From the NCBI GenBank assembly GCA_007644065.1, contig VJWN01000010.1:310001-374000 (forward strand): 64,000 nt of DNA, read 5' to 3'. Of this stretch, positions 12,796 through 25,200 are shown one piece after another. The stretch is from Margaritispora aquatica (lineage: Eukaryota > Ascomycota > Leotiomycetes > Helotiales > Discinellaceae). The notes beneath the pieces are model-generated. The model made no database searches. It saw only the letters and a list, made by a program, of their open reading frames with translations, and was not told the DNA's origin. The position numbers and the translations under genes are program-made. The number at the start of each line of letters is the position of its first letter. Position 1 is the first letter of the stretch.

Positions 12796-13843
12796 CCCGA
12801 CTTGAATAGCAGCTTTGCTAGCAGGCCATCAGCACTACATACGTAAGATCTTACATGTTTATTAAGATGCGCATGAGGGTCTGCTAAGATCAATCAGGCA
12901 TACTTGAGAACATAAGGTGTCCCTCTGGCAGCCTAGAAAGCATTTAGTACATCTGCATACTAAATCAGAACCGTATTTAGAAGCTGATCAGAGAAGATCA
13001 GGAATATGAAGTAGTGCTACTGTATCCCCAAAACCAGTTTTTGGCCTAGATCACAACCAAGTTCTGATATGCCTCAACTTACTTTCACATTTTTCTTGCC
13101 AGGCCGTTGTCCCTTAATGGGCGATGACGGCAGCCTTGTTCTCTTCATCTTCGCTGTCTTACTCCGAAAGTAGGAGCGAAGTTAATTTCTGCGTCGGAGC
13201 AATGTACTTATTGGTAATGAAGTGTAATAGATAGATGTCTACTGGAAAGGCGGAGTGGAAGGGAGCCAGAAGCGACGAACGAAAACAATTGGGCTTTGTG
13301 AGACGCTTTTGTGTCTGCTTTTGGCAAGATCAAAGAGAGGACAAATGAAAGAATGAAACGTTAGGCTTTTATGACATAAGGAAATAAGCGAACACGATCA
13401 TGGACACAATAGGTAAAGAGGCCAGTGTCGGTTTCTGAGCTTCAATGCTCATCAAGTTATACAAGCTTAAGCGTAGGTAGAGTAGGATCAAGAGGAAGAA
13501 ATATTATATCGAAACCTGTCTCATCTTGTATATACCTATTCAGTTTTCCTCCTGATGTTCGAAACTTTCATCACGTGCAACATCAATGGTGAGGTGGGGC
13601 TGCTAAGCATCACGACCCCATCTCTCTTCATCTAAATTCGCTTTATGGTCATAACAGCTGTAATTGCAAGCTGTATATCTTGACTCACTAATTACCTATA
13701 CAGTACACGTTCATGCAATCTGACAATTGTAATACTACCTCACACAAAGCCAAAAACTCAAACTTACTCCATCAAGCGATTCGCTCCTCACTCCTATTCC
13801 ATCAAACAGCATCCAATACATAAGTCATTGCAACTTCGAGTCC
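12796..13843. other. Intergenic stretch
   Basis: It holds the kinase promoter side and the 3' flank of the minus-strand orphan gene. I see no gene or repeat. Confidence 0.5.
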
Positions 13844-16564
13844 TTATTCCAGCCCAACCAGCGAGCAACCAAGCTCATAGACTACCATAGCCCTCACAGC
13901 CTTCTCGGCCTTCTCTATGCTGACAATCTCCTCTCGCGAGCTCTTGGGAGTGTGAAAGAGGCATTTAACTAGGCCAAGAACACTCTCTACCATCATTTCA
14001 TACGATGTGTTATCAATGCTAGTTGAATTTCCGATGCTGAAGATGAAACGTAACCATCCTTCTGTCTTCGAGCTTCTAGCATTAAATAATTTTCGGGCCT
14101 GTGTTATCTCACTGCTGTAATCATCGCGTGCATCCACCAGTACTCTTTTGTGGCCAGACCCAAAGACTTCTGGAAGTGGAGGAAAGTTCTTGGAAAGACG
14201 CCACTCCTCCAACACGCTTTTTGTTCTCGCCAGAGCTTTAAGATAGAGCTTTGTCTTTTGCACTGCGAGTACACCTCCCAGCTCTCTATCGTTGAATACC
14301 CTAGACCATAAAGCATACGAAATAGGCAAAGTAGGTATAAATATGTGTCCAGCTCTCAGTTCAAGCGTGAGTGGAAATATTACTGTTGTCTGGTAGAAGA
14401 CGACACGCAGTATTGTATTTCTCATTCCAAGTCGGTCGTTTGGCAATTCAATCCGTTCATTTGTGTTCGGGATCAATATCGATATAGTTTGCGGAATCGT
14501 CCGAACTTCAATCGTGGCAGAGTATTGCTGGTCATTGTGGTTGTCACGGAGAACCAAATCCACACTCTTCGCCCTTTCTCTCAAAGACATACCATGCGCA
14601 ATTCCGCTGGCAGATGGAGGGGAGAAAGAGTTGTGCACATTTCCTCTAGTGGATTCGTAGCCTTCAGTCACACTGCCATTTTTGAACATACTTTTTCGGC
14701 GCTCGGGTTGGAATTTGGAATCCGAAGCATCTTCATCCAATCCGAATTTCCTGACCTTATCTAACGCAACAACAATGTTAGAGGCCGGAATTGACGTGCC
14801 TGACTTATTGGTAATAGGAGCATCTTGAGTTAACTGGTCGTTCGTCGAGCCTTCAAAAGTCGTCCCAAAGCTTGGGTCTGTATTTTCAATGTATTCGCCC
14901 ATATTTGAAGACGAAACTGCGGCCCGGGGCATGATGTTCCAGGACATTCTTGCGGGTTGGATTGACGTCTTCACTACCATTTTATGCATGGCTGTAGAAA
15001 TTGAATTTCCAGTAGGTCCAATTATGCCATCTAGTCGTATCGTAACATCTCCAATTGATTGTCCAAGGCGCGGTGGCTGGCTAAGTGGCTCAGGAGACTG
15101 CCTCTGCTGTGTTAGAGATACTTCCACTCCGGCAGGCCCGATCCCGCGATCCAGCAGTCTTGAAATATTACCAACAGATAAAGACCTGTGCATGGGTGGT
15201 AATCTCGACAACGATGAGCCCAAATCGGTTTGCGAGCCAGAACGCCCTCGAGCTGGAGCTCGCTTGTCTGAATTATGGACCGTCACCACCGTAGGTTTAG
15301 CTTTATCTGCAACATCTTCAACAAACTCGCTCATGGCATCTTCGTCCATGTCAACGCCACAATCAAGCTTTGACTTGCTGAAGGACCCGAAATTTGATAC
15401 TAAGTCAACGTTGCCAATTTTCGTTGAACTATCCGTACCAGTAGCAATTAGGGCAGAACGGGATGCCGCAGTTGACGAACTCTCCCCAACCCCATCTATA
15501 GCTCGCTCCACACGTATACTAGGGACTACTTGGTAATCTCTAAGACTGCTACAAAGCTCACGCTTTCTTGCCACTGTACTATCCCCAGATTTTATTATAC
15601 CGTCAAATGATCCAACTTTGTTAGCGACCAATCTGTACGGAACAACAGTTTCGTCACTGCCACAACTCTTCGGTTCGAATTCGGAACAAAGATCCTCGCC
15701 CAAAGTGGCATGGCCCCGGCTACCTAAATTTGAAATTGAGGCCTTGATGGGGATAGGAGCTGTGGGAGGTGTGTCTATGTCATCGCTATCTCGGACAAAG
15801 CGATCACTTGAAGTCTTGGTAGTCGCAAAGGAATCAAAGTCGTCATCCCCAAAGTCCAGATCGTCGCTATCCTCCCGAATCTGCTCCTCAGATGCATCAT
15901 CAACATCAATTGCGTGTGCTTGTCTTTCACCAACCTGTTGAGCCATGTCGGATATTGAAATTGGAGCTAGCGAAGAGAGTCCTTCTTGACCGCCTGTATT
16001 TTTTTTTATGTCTAGATTTCTCTCCTGATCGGCATATATCGCCCGACTTTTGCCTTCACTATTTGGTGTTGGTAATTCATCGGCTGAGCTTAACGCTGGA
16101 TGCAGAAACTCATCGCCTTCGCTTTTCTGGCCAACCATCAAATCTTCGACTTTGCCTTTAGCATCAACACGCTGTTCTACACCCTCAAGATACATAGATT
16201 TAGTTGATGTTGGGTTTGGCAAAAGAACAGTGGGATTGGTTTCGTATGTATCGTCATCGACCCTCTTGCTTAGCTTTTCCTCTGCGTGGTCATTCACACT
16301 CTTGTTGACTTTATCTCGAGACATAACTGTATATCCAGATGAGTTCGCAGTTCGTCTTAACAGCAAGCCATTGTCATCATCTGAAAACTCGATTAAATCG
16401 CCTTCGATATCTTCTTCTTCCGACGTGTCTATGAGCTCATCATCAGATCTTGGCTCAACAGGGTCACAGAGGAGGTCCACGGTACGCTTTCTTTGCAATT
16501 GCGGTCTTCGTTTGCTTGGGAGACTTGACGCTGGACTTGAGAAGTTATGCGACATGGCGCTCAC
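13844..16564 (-). CDS. Large disordered orphan protein, 906 residues
   Basis: A single uninterrupted frame from an ATG at 16564. I do not recognise the family. The N-terminal 700 or so residues are Ser/Asp/Glu-rich and probably disordered. Within the first 65 are clustered acidic-hydrophobic segments (TVDLLCD, DELIDTSEEED, GDLIEFSDDD) that resemble SUMO-interacting motifs, with another at AIDVDDASEEQ. A degenerate pair of about 21-residue repeats lies near residues 461 and 501 (SVGNISRLLDRGIGPAG and SIGDVTIRLDGIIGPTG). The last 220 residues look folded, with alternating beta-like segments (TISILIPN, ILRVVFYQTTVIFPLTLEL) followed by helices. By these features it could be a nuclear scaffold, but that is inference. 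The long plus-strand frames inside it are shadows. Confidence 0.75.
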   Translation of the reverse strand: MSAMSHNFSSPASSLPSKRRPQLQRKRTVDLLCDPVEPRSDDELIDTSEEEDIEGDLIEFSDDDNGLLLRRTANSSGYTVMSRDKVNKSVNDHAEEKLSKRVDDDTYETNPTVLLPNPTSTKSMYLEGVEQRVDAKGKVEDLMVGQKSEGDEFLHPALSSADELPTPNSEGKSRAIYADQERNLDIKKNTGGQEGLSSLAPISISDMAQQVGERQAHAIDVDDASEEQIREDSDDLDFGDDDFDSFATTKTSSDRFVRDSDDIDTPPTAPIPIKASISNLGSRGHATLGEDLCSEFEPKSCGSDETVVPYRLVANKVGSFDGIIKSGDSTVARKRELCSSLRDYQVVPSIRVERAIDGVGESSSTAASRSALIATGTDSSTKIGNVDLVSNFGSFSKSKLDCGVDMDEDAMSEFVEDVADKAKPTVVTVHNSDKRAPARGRSGSQTDLGSSLSRLPPMHRSLSVGNISRLLDRGIGPAGVEVSLTQQRQSPEPLSQPPRLGQSIGDVTIRLDGIIGPTGNSISTAMHKMVVKTSIQPARMSWNIMPRAAVSSSNMGEYIENTDPSFGTTFEGSTNDQLTQDAPITNKSGTSIPASNIVVALDKVRKFGLDEDASDSKFQPERRKSMFKNGSVTEGYESTRGNVHNSFSPPSASGIAHGMSLRERAKSVDLVLRDNHNDQQYSATIEVRTIPQTISILIPNTNERIELPNDRLGMRNTILRVVFYQTTVIFPLTLELRAGHIFIPTLPISYALWSRVFNDRELGGVLAVQKTKLYLKALARTKSVLEEWRLSKNFPPLPEVFGSGHKRVLVDARDDYSSEITQARKLFNARSSKTEGWLRFIFSIGNSTSIDNTSYEMMVESVLGLVKCLFHTPKSSREEIVSIEKAEKAVRAMVVYELGCSLVGLE

Positions 16565-19367
16565 TGTCTGCTGAGAGGAGGTAGTATTTGATGGTCCTGT
16601 AGCTCCTAGTTAGGAGGGATCAAGCAACTCAGTAGATTTGTAAAACCAACTTTCTTGCGTGGGTTGATTTGCTGGCAGGATATGGTGAAGATTGTAGAAG
16701 TCTCGAAGGTGCGTGTTCATCTCGTGGCAAGCAAGTTGGACAACAACTTCGTGACTCAAGGCCGAGTGTAGAAACCCGCGGACGGTTTCGAGTGGAGGAT
16801 CTATTAATACAAAAGATTTATACTTGGAAGAAGTTATGTTGTAACTTTGATCAAAGTGTGTTTGTAGTTTCGACTTCGTAGATCGTAGATTGAGGGTGGG
16901 GAGCATTCAGGGAAAGGGCAAACAAAACCGTCACTTCCGCTCCTTCAGTTTAACTACTAACTAAACCTACCCTATACTATGAGGATGGTGCAATTACTAC
17001 TCCCGGTGCGAATTTGATGTCCAAGTCATTTAATTTAATGCGTGGAATACCCATAGAAATTCCTGAGAACCAGCCTTAACAATAGACGTCTGATCGGCTT
17101 GCTTCGGTGGGCTGGTACACAAGGGTACTAACAAGTCCAGATAGGACGAACTACTAAGCTACCTACGTCAACAACAATCATCAATGTTCATAAATGTACC
17201 ATTTTTAGATAGGTCTAATAGCCATGAATCATTGCTTATTGGACCCAACACCCTCCCAGCAAATATAGAACCAGCAGACTTGTGAACCTCGAGTCTTCCG
17301 AACCACGTGACCTCGCTTCGGTCAATTCATTGCAACATCACCAGTCACTCTATGCCTTGTCAATTGATGATTCAATCCTCATATGAGTCCAATTCATGCC
17401 TCCAGATCTTTTGAATATCGGCTAGGGGCCATAAATCGGCGCACGGCGCTGTGGCTATCCTTCCCTTTCACTAAACAAGAACGTTGTCTCTTGGATAACG
17501 ATATCAAGGAGGTAGTTGGGATTGTTTGCTCTGGACTAAGCAGGGCAGGTATATGCATAATGCATATGTTAGGCCCGTTGCTTATTGTTTCCGCTTGAGT
17601 TCGCGAGTCTAAATAGCTTTTTTGAGTTCTGTAGCGTCTGTGATGCATGATGTTTGGTACTGTTGCTGTCATCTTGAGTCCGGCTGTTCTTTCGAATCTT
17701 AGGAATTGACAGCAGGTAAGCAGCAATCCCAGATACAGCAAAAATAACGATAACCCCTCACCATCCGATATCTTTCGTTCCTCTCTGCAGCCTGGACAAA
17801 GGATTCACAGCCGCATTTTCATACTCCACTCACCCCACTTCCTCCAAATCCACTTTCAAATTCAATTTCACATTCATGCATAGTACATTCACTTGCGCCC
17901 TTGACTCAACGCTATAAATCGAGCGCCATTCCACATGTTCCTTCGTGCTCTACAAGACAAAGCGAGTCGTTGGATACCGATCAGGAGCGATATTAGTGGT
18001 TTGAGTGAGCAAGTGAAGAATATTGTGGAGTGATGGATTTCGAGTTTGGGGCGTACCTTCCTAACTGGACTTTAGATCCTAAGGAATGTTTGGGATGTGA
18101 TGGTATGGTAGTTTACTTTCTGGTGTTCGACTAATAACTCAGGGGGTTAAGATGACAGCAATGTTTTTAGCAATTGACAGCCGTTTTATGCATCACTTTG
18201 TTTGATCATTAGCCATTATAACGAAATCGACAATTTAATCCTTATAGCTTCTGCTGTAGGTATCTAATCACAGACTCTATTCCTACTATCCATCATCACA
18301 CATCCATCAATCTCTCTCGATCTATACCCGCATACCCTTCTTCCGACCTGCGCCACGACTTTTATATATATATCCTATCGCACCTCTGTCGACGTCATTG
18401 AATCACAAACCTCACTCTTTCTCCCTATCTTCCTACGAGTTCTACTTTTCAACTCTGATTCACTCTCATTAATCGCCCAGCAGCGTAAGAGTTTTGTCTT
18501 AGAGAGGTATATATAACATGTGCTTTTCCAAGATGGTGAGAGGCAAACAAATACACCGGTCCAATCTCCCTCTCTATCATGTGTCTGATTGAGTGTCGGG
18601 TAAGGTATAAATGTTTGGTTGTATTATACAGGGCATAGATTTATTAAGCGTATAAAGGTAGAAGAGGTGAAGGTATATTACCTACCTGTTTAGCTGCAGT
18701 AATGGCTTGGCATCAACGTGGATTGGAGACCGATGCTCAGTAATCGACGAAAAGAGATAGCTAAAGTAGTTGATAATAACAACATAGGACGAAACATCGG
18801 GATATAAACTCTTGGTAGAGAACAACTTTAAGTTAAGCAGGTTGAATGTATATATAAAGTAAAAGACCACCTGGTCCACTTTCTTAATTGTCCACCCCTA
18901 AACTTAAAAAATTATATAACCTGCATTTTCCCAAGAAGCCAAAACAGTAAACTAGATCTAACCCAGCCAACTCTACTAATGGTTTGTGGTTGGCTAGTGA
19001 GGATTAGGACAGATATCTAAGTATGATAGCGAAAGTGTTTTTTGGTACTTGACAGCGATTGTGCAGTGACAGATGGTAAGATTACACCAAACCCAAAGTG
19101 CAACCCTCTTTTAGTATAATAATAGAGCAAAGTATCACAAAAGAAAAGAGAAATCACTCCTCAATTCTAAGTCTTACAGTAGTCATGCGCGTCAAACGAT
19201 TGGAAGAGATGTGCTGTTTGTTCTACATCCACAAAAATACACTTACAATAAGGAAATTAAAAATACTATCCATACATCCGCATAAGCTCGAGTCCAGCTC
19301 TTCGGATCCCCAGCTTCATCTCATCATACCCTCGGATTCATCCCATCAATCTATCCACCACCCACCC
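16565..19367. other. Gene-poor stretch
   Basis: 2.8 kb with only short chance frames, including a 98-codon minus frame (16610-16906) that looks like the 5' leader of the orphan gene. I found no mobile element or RNA gene by eye. Confidence 0.45.
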
Positions 19368-22213
19368 TTATCCTCTAAAAGCAACACCTCTCCTCTTAAA
19401 TCTCAGGCTACCAATCTTCCCTGGCCCCTTGACGCCCTGAGCTCTCTCCTTGACTCTAAACCCACCAATCTTTCCTGGTCCCTTGGAACCTGGAGCCCTC
19501 TTCCTTGATTCGGACTCGTTCTCGCCCTCCTGCTCATTCTCATTCTCAGCGCCACTCGTAGCCTCGGCACCCTCTGCACTCGTTGTTGTCGAAGCGGCTT
19601 CACCAGTCGGCTCTGCTGCGGCAGCGGAGGTAGTGCTTGCTGCTGCGCTCTCGACAGTCGTAGCGGTGAACTCCGGGATGGAGCTTGTGGCCTCAGTTGG
19701 AGGAGGTGATGCTGCTGTTGGGGCTGCGGTCTGCGTAGCAGCTGGAGGAGCGGCAGGGGGCGTTGGCTTTCCTGATGGTGGAGGAGGAGGTGTTCCCATG
19801 GGAGGTGGTGGTGGCATACCGCCGGTTCCCATTGGTGGTGGAGGAGGAGGCATTTTCATTCCAGCTGGACCAGTACCCATTGGCATAGGCGGGGTAGGTG
19901 GAGTGCCGCTTGGTGCTCCGGCTGCTGAAGCTGGCGGAGGGGGCGGCATCTTCATGCCAGCTGGTCCTGTTCCCATTGGCATCGGTGGCATAGGTGGAGT
20001 ACCGGTTGGAGCTCCGGCTGCTGAAACGGGAGGTGGAGGAGGCATCTTCATCCCGGCTGGACCGGTTCCCATTGGCATCGGTGGCATAGGTGGAGTACCG
20101 GTTGGAGCTCCGGCTGCTGAAGCGGGCGGTGGAGGAGGCATTTTCATTCCAGCTGGACCAGTACCCATTGGCATAGGCGGGGTAGGTGGAGTGCCGCTCG
20201 GTGCTCCGGCTGCTGAAGCTGGTGGAGGAGGCATCTTCATCCCGGCTGGACCAGTTCCCATTGGCATAGGAGGCATTGCTGGCGTGCCACTCGGTGCTTC
20301 TGCTGCGGAGGCAGGTGGAGGAGGAGGAGGCATCTTCATTCCAGCAGGTCCAGTGCCCATTGGCATAGCAGCCTTGGCTGGCTTACTCGCCTCCGCCTCT
20401 GGCTTCGCTACTTCTGTCTCATTTCCTGCTGGCTTAGGGGGCTCTGCTCCTGGCTTGCCTGTTTCTTTTGGGCCCTCAGCAGCTTTTGGAGCTTTCGAGG
20501 GGGGCGCTGGTTCGGTTCCATTGGTTTCTGGCTTGGGCGCTTTGGAGAATTCAGGGAGGGCGGCTTCCGTTGCGTTGCCTTTACCCTCTGCCTTAGGAGG
20601 AGGAGCTGGCTTCTCTGCCTTTGGTGCAGGAGCAGTGCCAACTGGTTTCTCAGGCTTGGCTTTCTCGGGTCCAGCGGCGGCGGTCTCGTTTCCTGGTGCC
20701 TTTGGAGCAGGAGGCGCTTTAGGTTGCTCTGTCTTCTCGGCCTTAGGAGCTGGTGCTGTGCCCATCATCATTGGAGGTGGCTTGGCCTTAGCTGGCTCGG
20801 TCTCGTTGCCTGCTTTCTGAGGTGGTGCTGGAGGAGCAGCTTTGCCTGTCTCTTTTGGCTCAGTTGCAGTTCCCTTTGCCTTGGCTGGCTTGGTTCCCTC
20901 TGGTCCCTTCTCCTCGGCAGTGCCGTTTGTGCCTGCAAGTGGTGGTGAGAGCGTCGCCTTTGGCTCTTCGGCAGCAGCAGCGAGAGAGGTGGATGCGGTT
21001 GGCTTGGCGGCCTTAGTCTTCTTGCTCTTTGCTGCTGGCTTGGTGGAGAGGGACATTGTCTCGTTCAGGGCGGTTGGGGCCTCAAGTGCGCCGATAGTGG
21101 TATTGGTGTTTGTCACAGTCGTGTTGGAGATCACCACTGCGGTACCGTTAATGACCCCGGGGATGGCGGTCGTGCTCGCGCCTTGGGAAACGGTGATTGT
21201 TTGCGTGACAGTCGTGGGAGGCGAGGATACAACCGATGTGACGTTTTGGCCGGCGAGGATTTGAGTCACGGTCGTTGTTTGACCCGGTTGAATCAGTTGA
21301 ATGATGATTACTTGGACTGATGAGGATGAGGAGCTTGAAGATGACGAGGAGGAAGAGCTCGAACTTGATGAGGAAGAGCCTCCTGAGCTGTTGCTTTCTC
21401 CTGATGAGCTTGATGATCCACTGGTTCCGGATGTGCTACCCGAGCTTGATGATTCGCCTCCGGTGCTGACAGATGGAGTGCTTGCAGCTGGTGGAGGTGG
21501 GCCCAGAGGACTTGCAGCTGGTGGAGTTGATGATGAGGGTAGATTGGCAGGTGGTGGAGCTTCGTTTGAACCACTTGAACTCGATGATCCAGAGTTCGAT
21601 GATGATCCGCTTGATGACGACGATTCTCCTCCCACAGCTGGTGGAGCTGCAGTAGCCACTGCCTGTATCGTTTCGGTCTTGGTAACAACCTGGGCTAGAG
21701 GCGGAGTAGCTGCTTTCTGTATCGTCTCGGTCTTAGTCACAATGACTTGAGCTGGAGGTGGTGGAGGTGATGGGTTCTGGGCTGGTGCTTGAGCAGGTGC
21801 TGGCATTGTGATTGTGCTAAAGACAGTGACTGTTTGGGGTGCATTCTGAACCGGAGCCTGTGTTGCTTGAGCTTGAGCAGTAACAGTCGATACGACAGTG
21901 ACGGTCACAGTTTGTTGACCGACACATGATGTTGCTGCCTCTGCTGTAACTTTGGCCACTGTTGGCAATGTTGATGTTGATGATATACCGAGACCCTTTG
22001 CCTTGGGTGCCTCTGCTACTGGAGGAGGTGGAACTTGAAAGACTCCTGGACTGAATAGATTGCCTCGACTTCTTAGAAATCTAAGTACTGTCAGCGCGGA
22101 AACAAAGAAGATCAGACACATGATTCTTACCCCCCATTTGATGAAGTGTCTAAACCAGAAACACAAGAAGAGAAAGCGACTAGCGCCAAAGAGAATCGAA
22201 TATCAGACCGCAT
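19368..22213 (-). CDS. Secreted proline-rich repeat protein
   Basis: An extracellular or wall-associated low-complexity protein of 931 residues. The start is the ATG at 22213. Exon 1 (22213-22131) encodes a signal peptide (MRSDIRFSLALVAFSSCVSG, likely cleaved near LD). A 50-nt intron (22081-22130, GTAAGA…GCTGAC…TTAG) is removed in phase. Then come a TVTVTVVSTVTA-type Thr/Val-rich region, a serine run, and a Pro/Ala/Lys/Thr-rich region with many NxT glycosylation sites. After these lie six 31-33-residue repeats built on MPMGTGPAGMKMPPPP, a Pro-rich tail, and an acidic spacer (EQEGENESES). The last segment has two 16-residue repeats (…KGPGKIG…R.K.R) bounded by RKR and KRR. No GPI signal or transmembrane segment is seen at the C-terminus. 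I know no named family. Confidence 0.8.
19389..19490 (-). repeat. Dibasic-flanked C-terminal peptide repeat pair
   Basis: Two 48-bp units (19490-19443 and 19436-19389) encode GSKGPGKIGGFRVKER and GVKGPGKIGSLRFKRR, identical at 11 of 16 positions. RKR precedes the pair and KRR ends it, as in kexin-processed secreted precursors. Confidence 0.75.
19850..20370 (-). repeat. Six-copy tandem repeat, about 96 bp
   Basis: Copies are recognisable by the minus-strand coding of GPAGMKMPPPP. The plus-strand landmark CAT[C/T]TTCAT occurs at 19851, 19947, 20043, 20139, 20232 and 20331, so the spacings are 96, 96, 96, 93 and 99 bp. All copies keep frame, and length changes come from the number of prolines. 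Confidence 0.9.
21310..21390 (-). repeat. Poly-serine-coding low-complexity run
   Basis: The minus strand encodes a run of about 21 serines inside the secreted proline-rich protein. It uses mixed serine codons rather than a single triplet, so it is not a pure microsatellite. Confidence 0.7.
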
Positions 22214-25200
22214 GCTGATAATTGTAATAAGACGAATATAAGAAAACAAAGGAACGTTGATATCAAATCAAGAAGAAAGGACAGGAAAGAAGAGAACAAA
22301 CACGCACACTGTCTATTAAAAAATCAGAAGAGCCGGTCATCACGAACTCTTTATGGAAACCTCAACATCTTTGCAATTCTCTCATGGGATGCCAAGACAT
22401 GCGCAAGAAAATAAGCTTGAATACTCAGGTTGGGGTGTAGCTGGGGTCGATCCGGGAAGATCCTGATCGTTTCGACCTCTCTGTGGATCATGATCTCCTT
22501 GTTGGCCAATGCGAAAATATTCCGTCGTGAAACTGTACCCCAAACGGAGCGAGAATGTATGAAAAGCAGATCCAGATGGCTGTGCAAGCTTCATCTCGAC
22601 AGGGTCAAGATACGAAAGAGGAAAATCAAGAGAACGTAACCGAGCGTTTGGGGTGATGGAGAGGAATACCGAAGGTGTGTGCGGTATTGCGGATAGGCCA
22701 TGTTGTCAAAAGCATAGGAAGTTTGAGGAATTTATAGAATGTTTGGACATCGGAGAATGGTTGAATCGTTTGGTGCAAGTTGCTTATTCTCCTTCAACTC
22801 CCTCCTGGTCTTTCTTGGTATTGTCGAGACTTAACGAACGACTCCGAATAGCCCTCTGCAGAGCAAGTAAACACGATAAACCAGAAACAACATTTCATTA
22901 CTTGCCAGATACTTCATGAAGAGTGTATTGTGTCCCTCACTCCCTCCATAGCCAAGCAATCGTAATGCATAATCTTCCCATCCTTCATCCTTCATCCGAA
23001 TCAAAGGTCAAGACCAGATGATAGAAGGAGTATATTATTAGGATACTCAAAAGCAAAGGATACAGTCAAAGTCAGAAGAAGCATCAGAACTTCTGAGCCG
23101 ATCGTTTGTCGTCTCAAGTCATCTTGGAACGGCTGAAACCTTGTTTGTGAAGCGGGCGATCAGATCCTCATGCACCGAGCGTCTCAAGAGGATATAAGCC
23201 ATTCAAAAGATCAGACGAGATATACTCCTTAAGAATCCGAGGAGAATAGAGTTTGTTCTCAAGGCTAGGGAATGTTGCTCTGAATCGCTCTGCAACGTTT
23301 GATGGAACATTCGAGGGACGTAAATAAACATTCACTCCTCATGCCCAGACACGCCGCTGCACTTAATCCCGACAAGCTAAGGTAGTACCTAGTAAACTCA
23401 TACTTGAGAAATAGATATACCTAGTAATGATGTTCTAATAACAGACTTTGTTATTCAATAATTCGACTCAGAAAGACTGCCGGGAAACGATGAAGAGACA
23501 ACTACCTCACCTCATCCACATCCAAGAACACATTGTATCACGTGGTATTTCACGACAATGGAGCATCGAGGTTCAATTCATGAGGTGGTGTAGAGACGAC
23601 TCCATGGAATAACGAAGACCTCGGGTAACACAAAGGCATGGAGGCTTGTACAGTAATGAGAAAGGAGATAATGCGGCACAGTCGAGTCGAGTCGTGCTCC
23701 CATACCTTACCTTACATCATGCGACCCAAAAAGCGACCTCGCTGCACGTGATCGAAAAGTATCCAAACTTCCTCCTCCCAGGGGTTCTTATATCTCGTCC
23801 TCACCCAATCGGAACCACTATCATGGCGTTGCGGGCGGTTAAGGCGATCTTCCAACATCCAACTGCTCTCCTCCGAGTGGAACACACCATGCGTGACATA
23901 TCGCTCTTGTGCAGCTACAATTCAACCGGACCTCAGGGAAGAAATGCTTGAGAGATACTGTCCGTTGTACAGTACTTGAGGTTGCATCGAGTCTTGAGTT
24001 CATTCGATGTATACTTGATAAATGTTGAGTAAGTTACACCACTTCGTGTTTATGTACCATGGAGACATGTCCACTTCATCACACGTTTGTGGCTTGATAC
24101 TTCGTTGGCCGAGTAGCCCATGCTTCAAAGCCGAAAGATATTGGGATGGCGAAACTGGTACAGTACTCGTACTCACATGCCGGGAGATTTATTGAAGCAA
24201 TTGGATGATTTGGATGATTTGGATGACGACTTGAATCTTGGAGGTTGGTTTTGTGCTGACGATACTTGCACAAGTAGCTGCTGTGCCGTTATACCAGCCT
24301 GGTAGGTCATTTCCACGGATCTATTTCTACCTTGAGTACTTTCAAATCCAGGTAAACTCAACGCGTGTCATTCGAACTGTCGGGTTTGTTCCAACTTCCA
24401 GGGACTAGGAGATGCCCCACCGTTACCATTCTTTCTTGTCGCTTGAATGCTTCCTGCTCAAAGCTCTTGGGGACTTGGCCATCTTGATCAGCATCATGAT
24501 ACTCAGCAGGGCCAGAAGTTTTTCAGCTTCTATCCAACTCTTCCCGGATTCGAGGGAGCCACCCGCTTGGTTGGAAGTACGCAGGAAGACTGTAAGTTCA
24601 AACCGAGAAAGTGAACGAAGGCAAGAAAGTCCACTACATGTCGAAGCAAATGCAAGCACCAACAGTTCACGAAGGATGCCCGCCGATGTCATCTCCTGCA
24701 CCTTAACGAGCGGAACCTTTTCCGGACATGCTAACGGCAGGACAAGGTAGACTTGGCAATGAGCTCTCAGCCATGGTAACAAATCAAACCTCTGCGTTCT
24801 AGTTCCATCGGGGCCTTCTCAGACAAAGCTTGCGATATCCACGAAGAGAATTCCCAGGAGCTGGGGATGTGGTTGTTGAAATGCCGACCCAGCTCCAACA
24901 AGCTCCAACAAGCTCCAACAAGTTCCAACAGTTGAAGAATATTGCCTAGACAGAAAGAGGAAAAAAAAACTAATATGAAGCACTTTCCCGGAGGTTTGAT
25001 CGACTCCATAAGACTCAGGCGGGACTGGCCGGCCCAGACAGAAGTGCCTTCGTCTCCTTTCTCGTGCATCAAAGTAAGGCGAATAAGACGAATTGGACGA
25101 ATCAGGAGCCGTAGAGGCTGAACAAAAAAGATGACGGACAAATAAAGGAGGTTTGTTTATTTTGAGATAATGGAGAATGGAGAAATCAGAAATCTAGAAT

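Noticed and set aside
14889..15536. 215-codon plus-strand frame (and another at 16050-16574)
   Set aside because: Antisense shadows of the 906-residue orphan gene, which has the much longer frame and natural composition.
19450..20820. 456-codon plus-strand frame rich in Gly/Val/Ala
   Set aside because: It is the exact antisense of the repeat region of the secreted proline-rich gene. Its composition mirrors the proline repeats and it has no signal or domain.
23560..23610. tRNA-like B-box (GGTTCAATTC)
   Set aside because: No matching A-box, acceptor stem or cloverleaf could be drawn around it.
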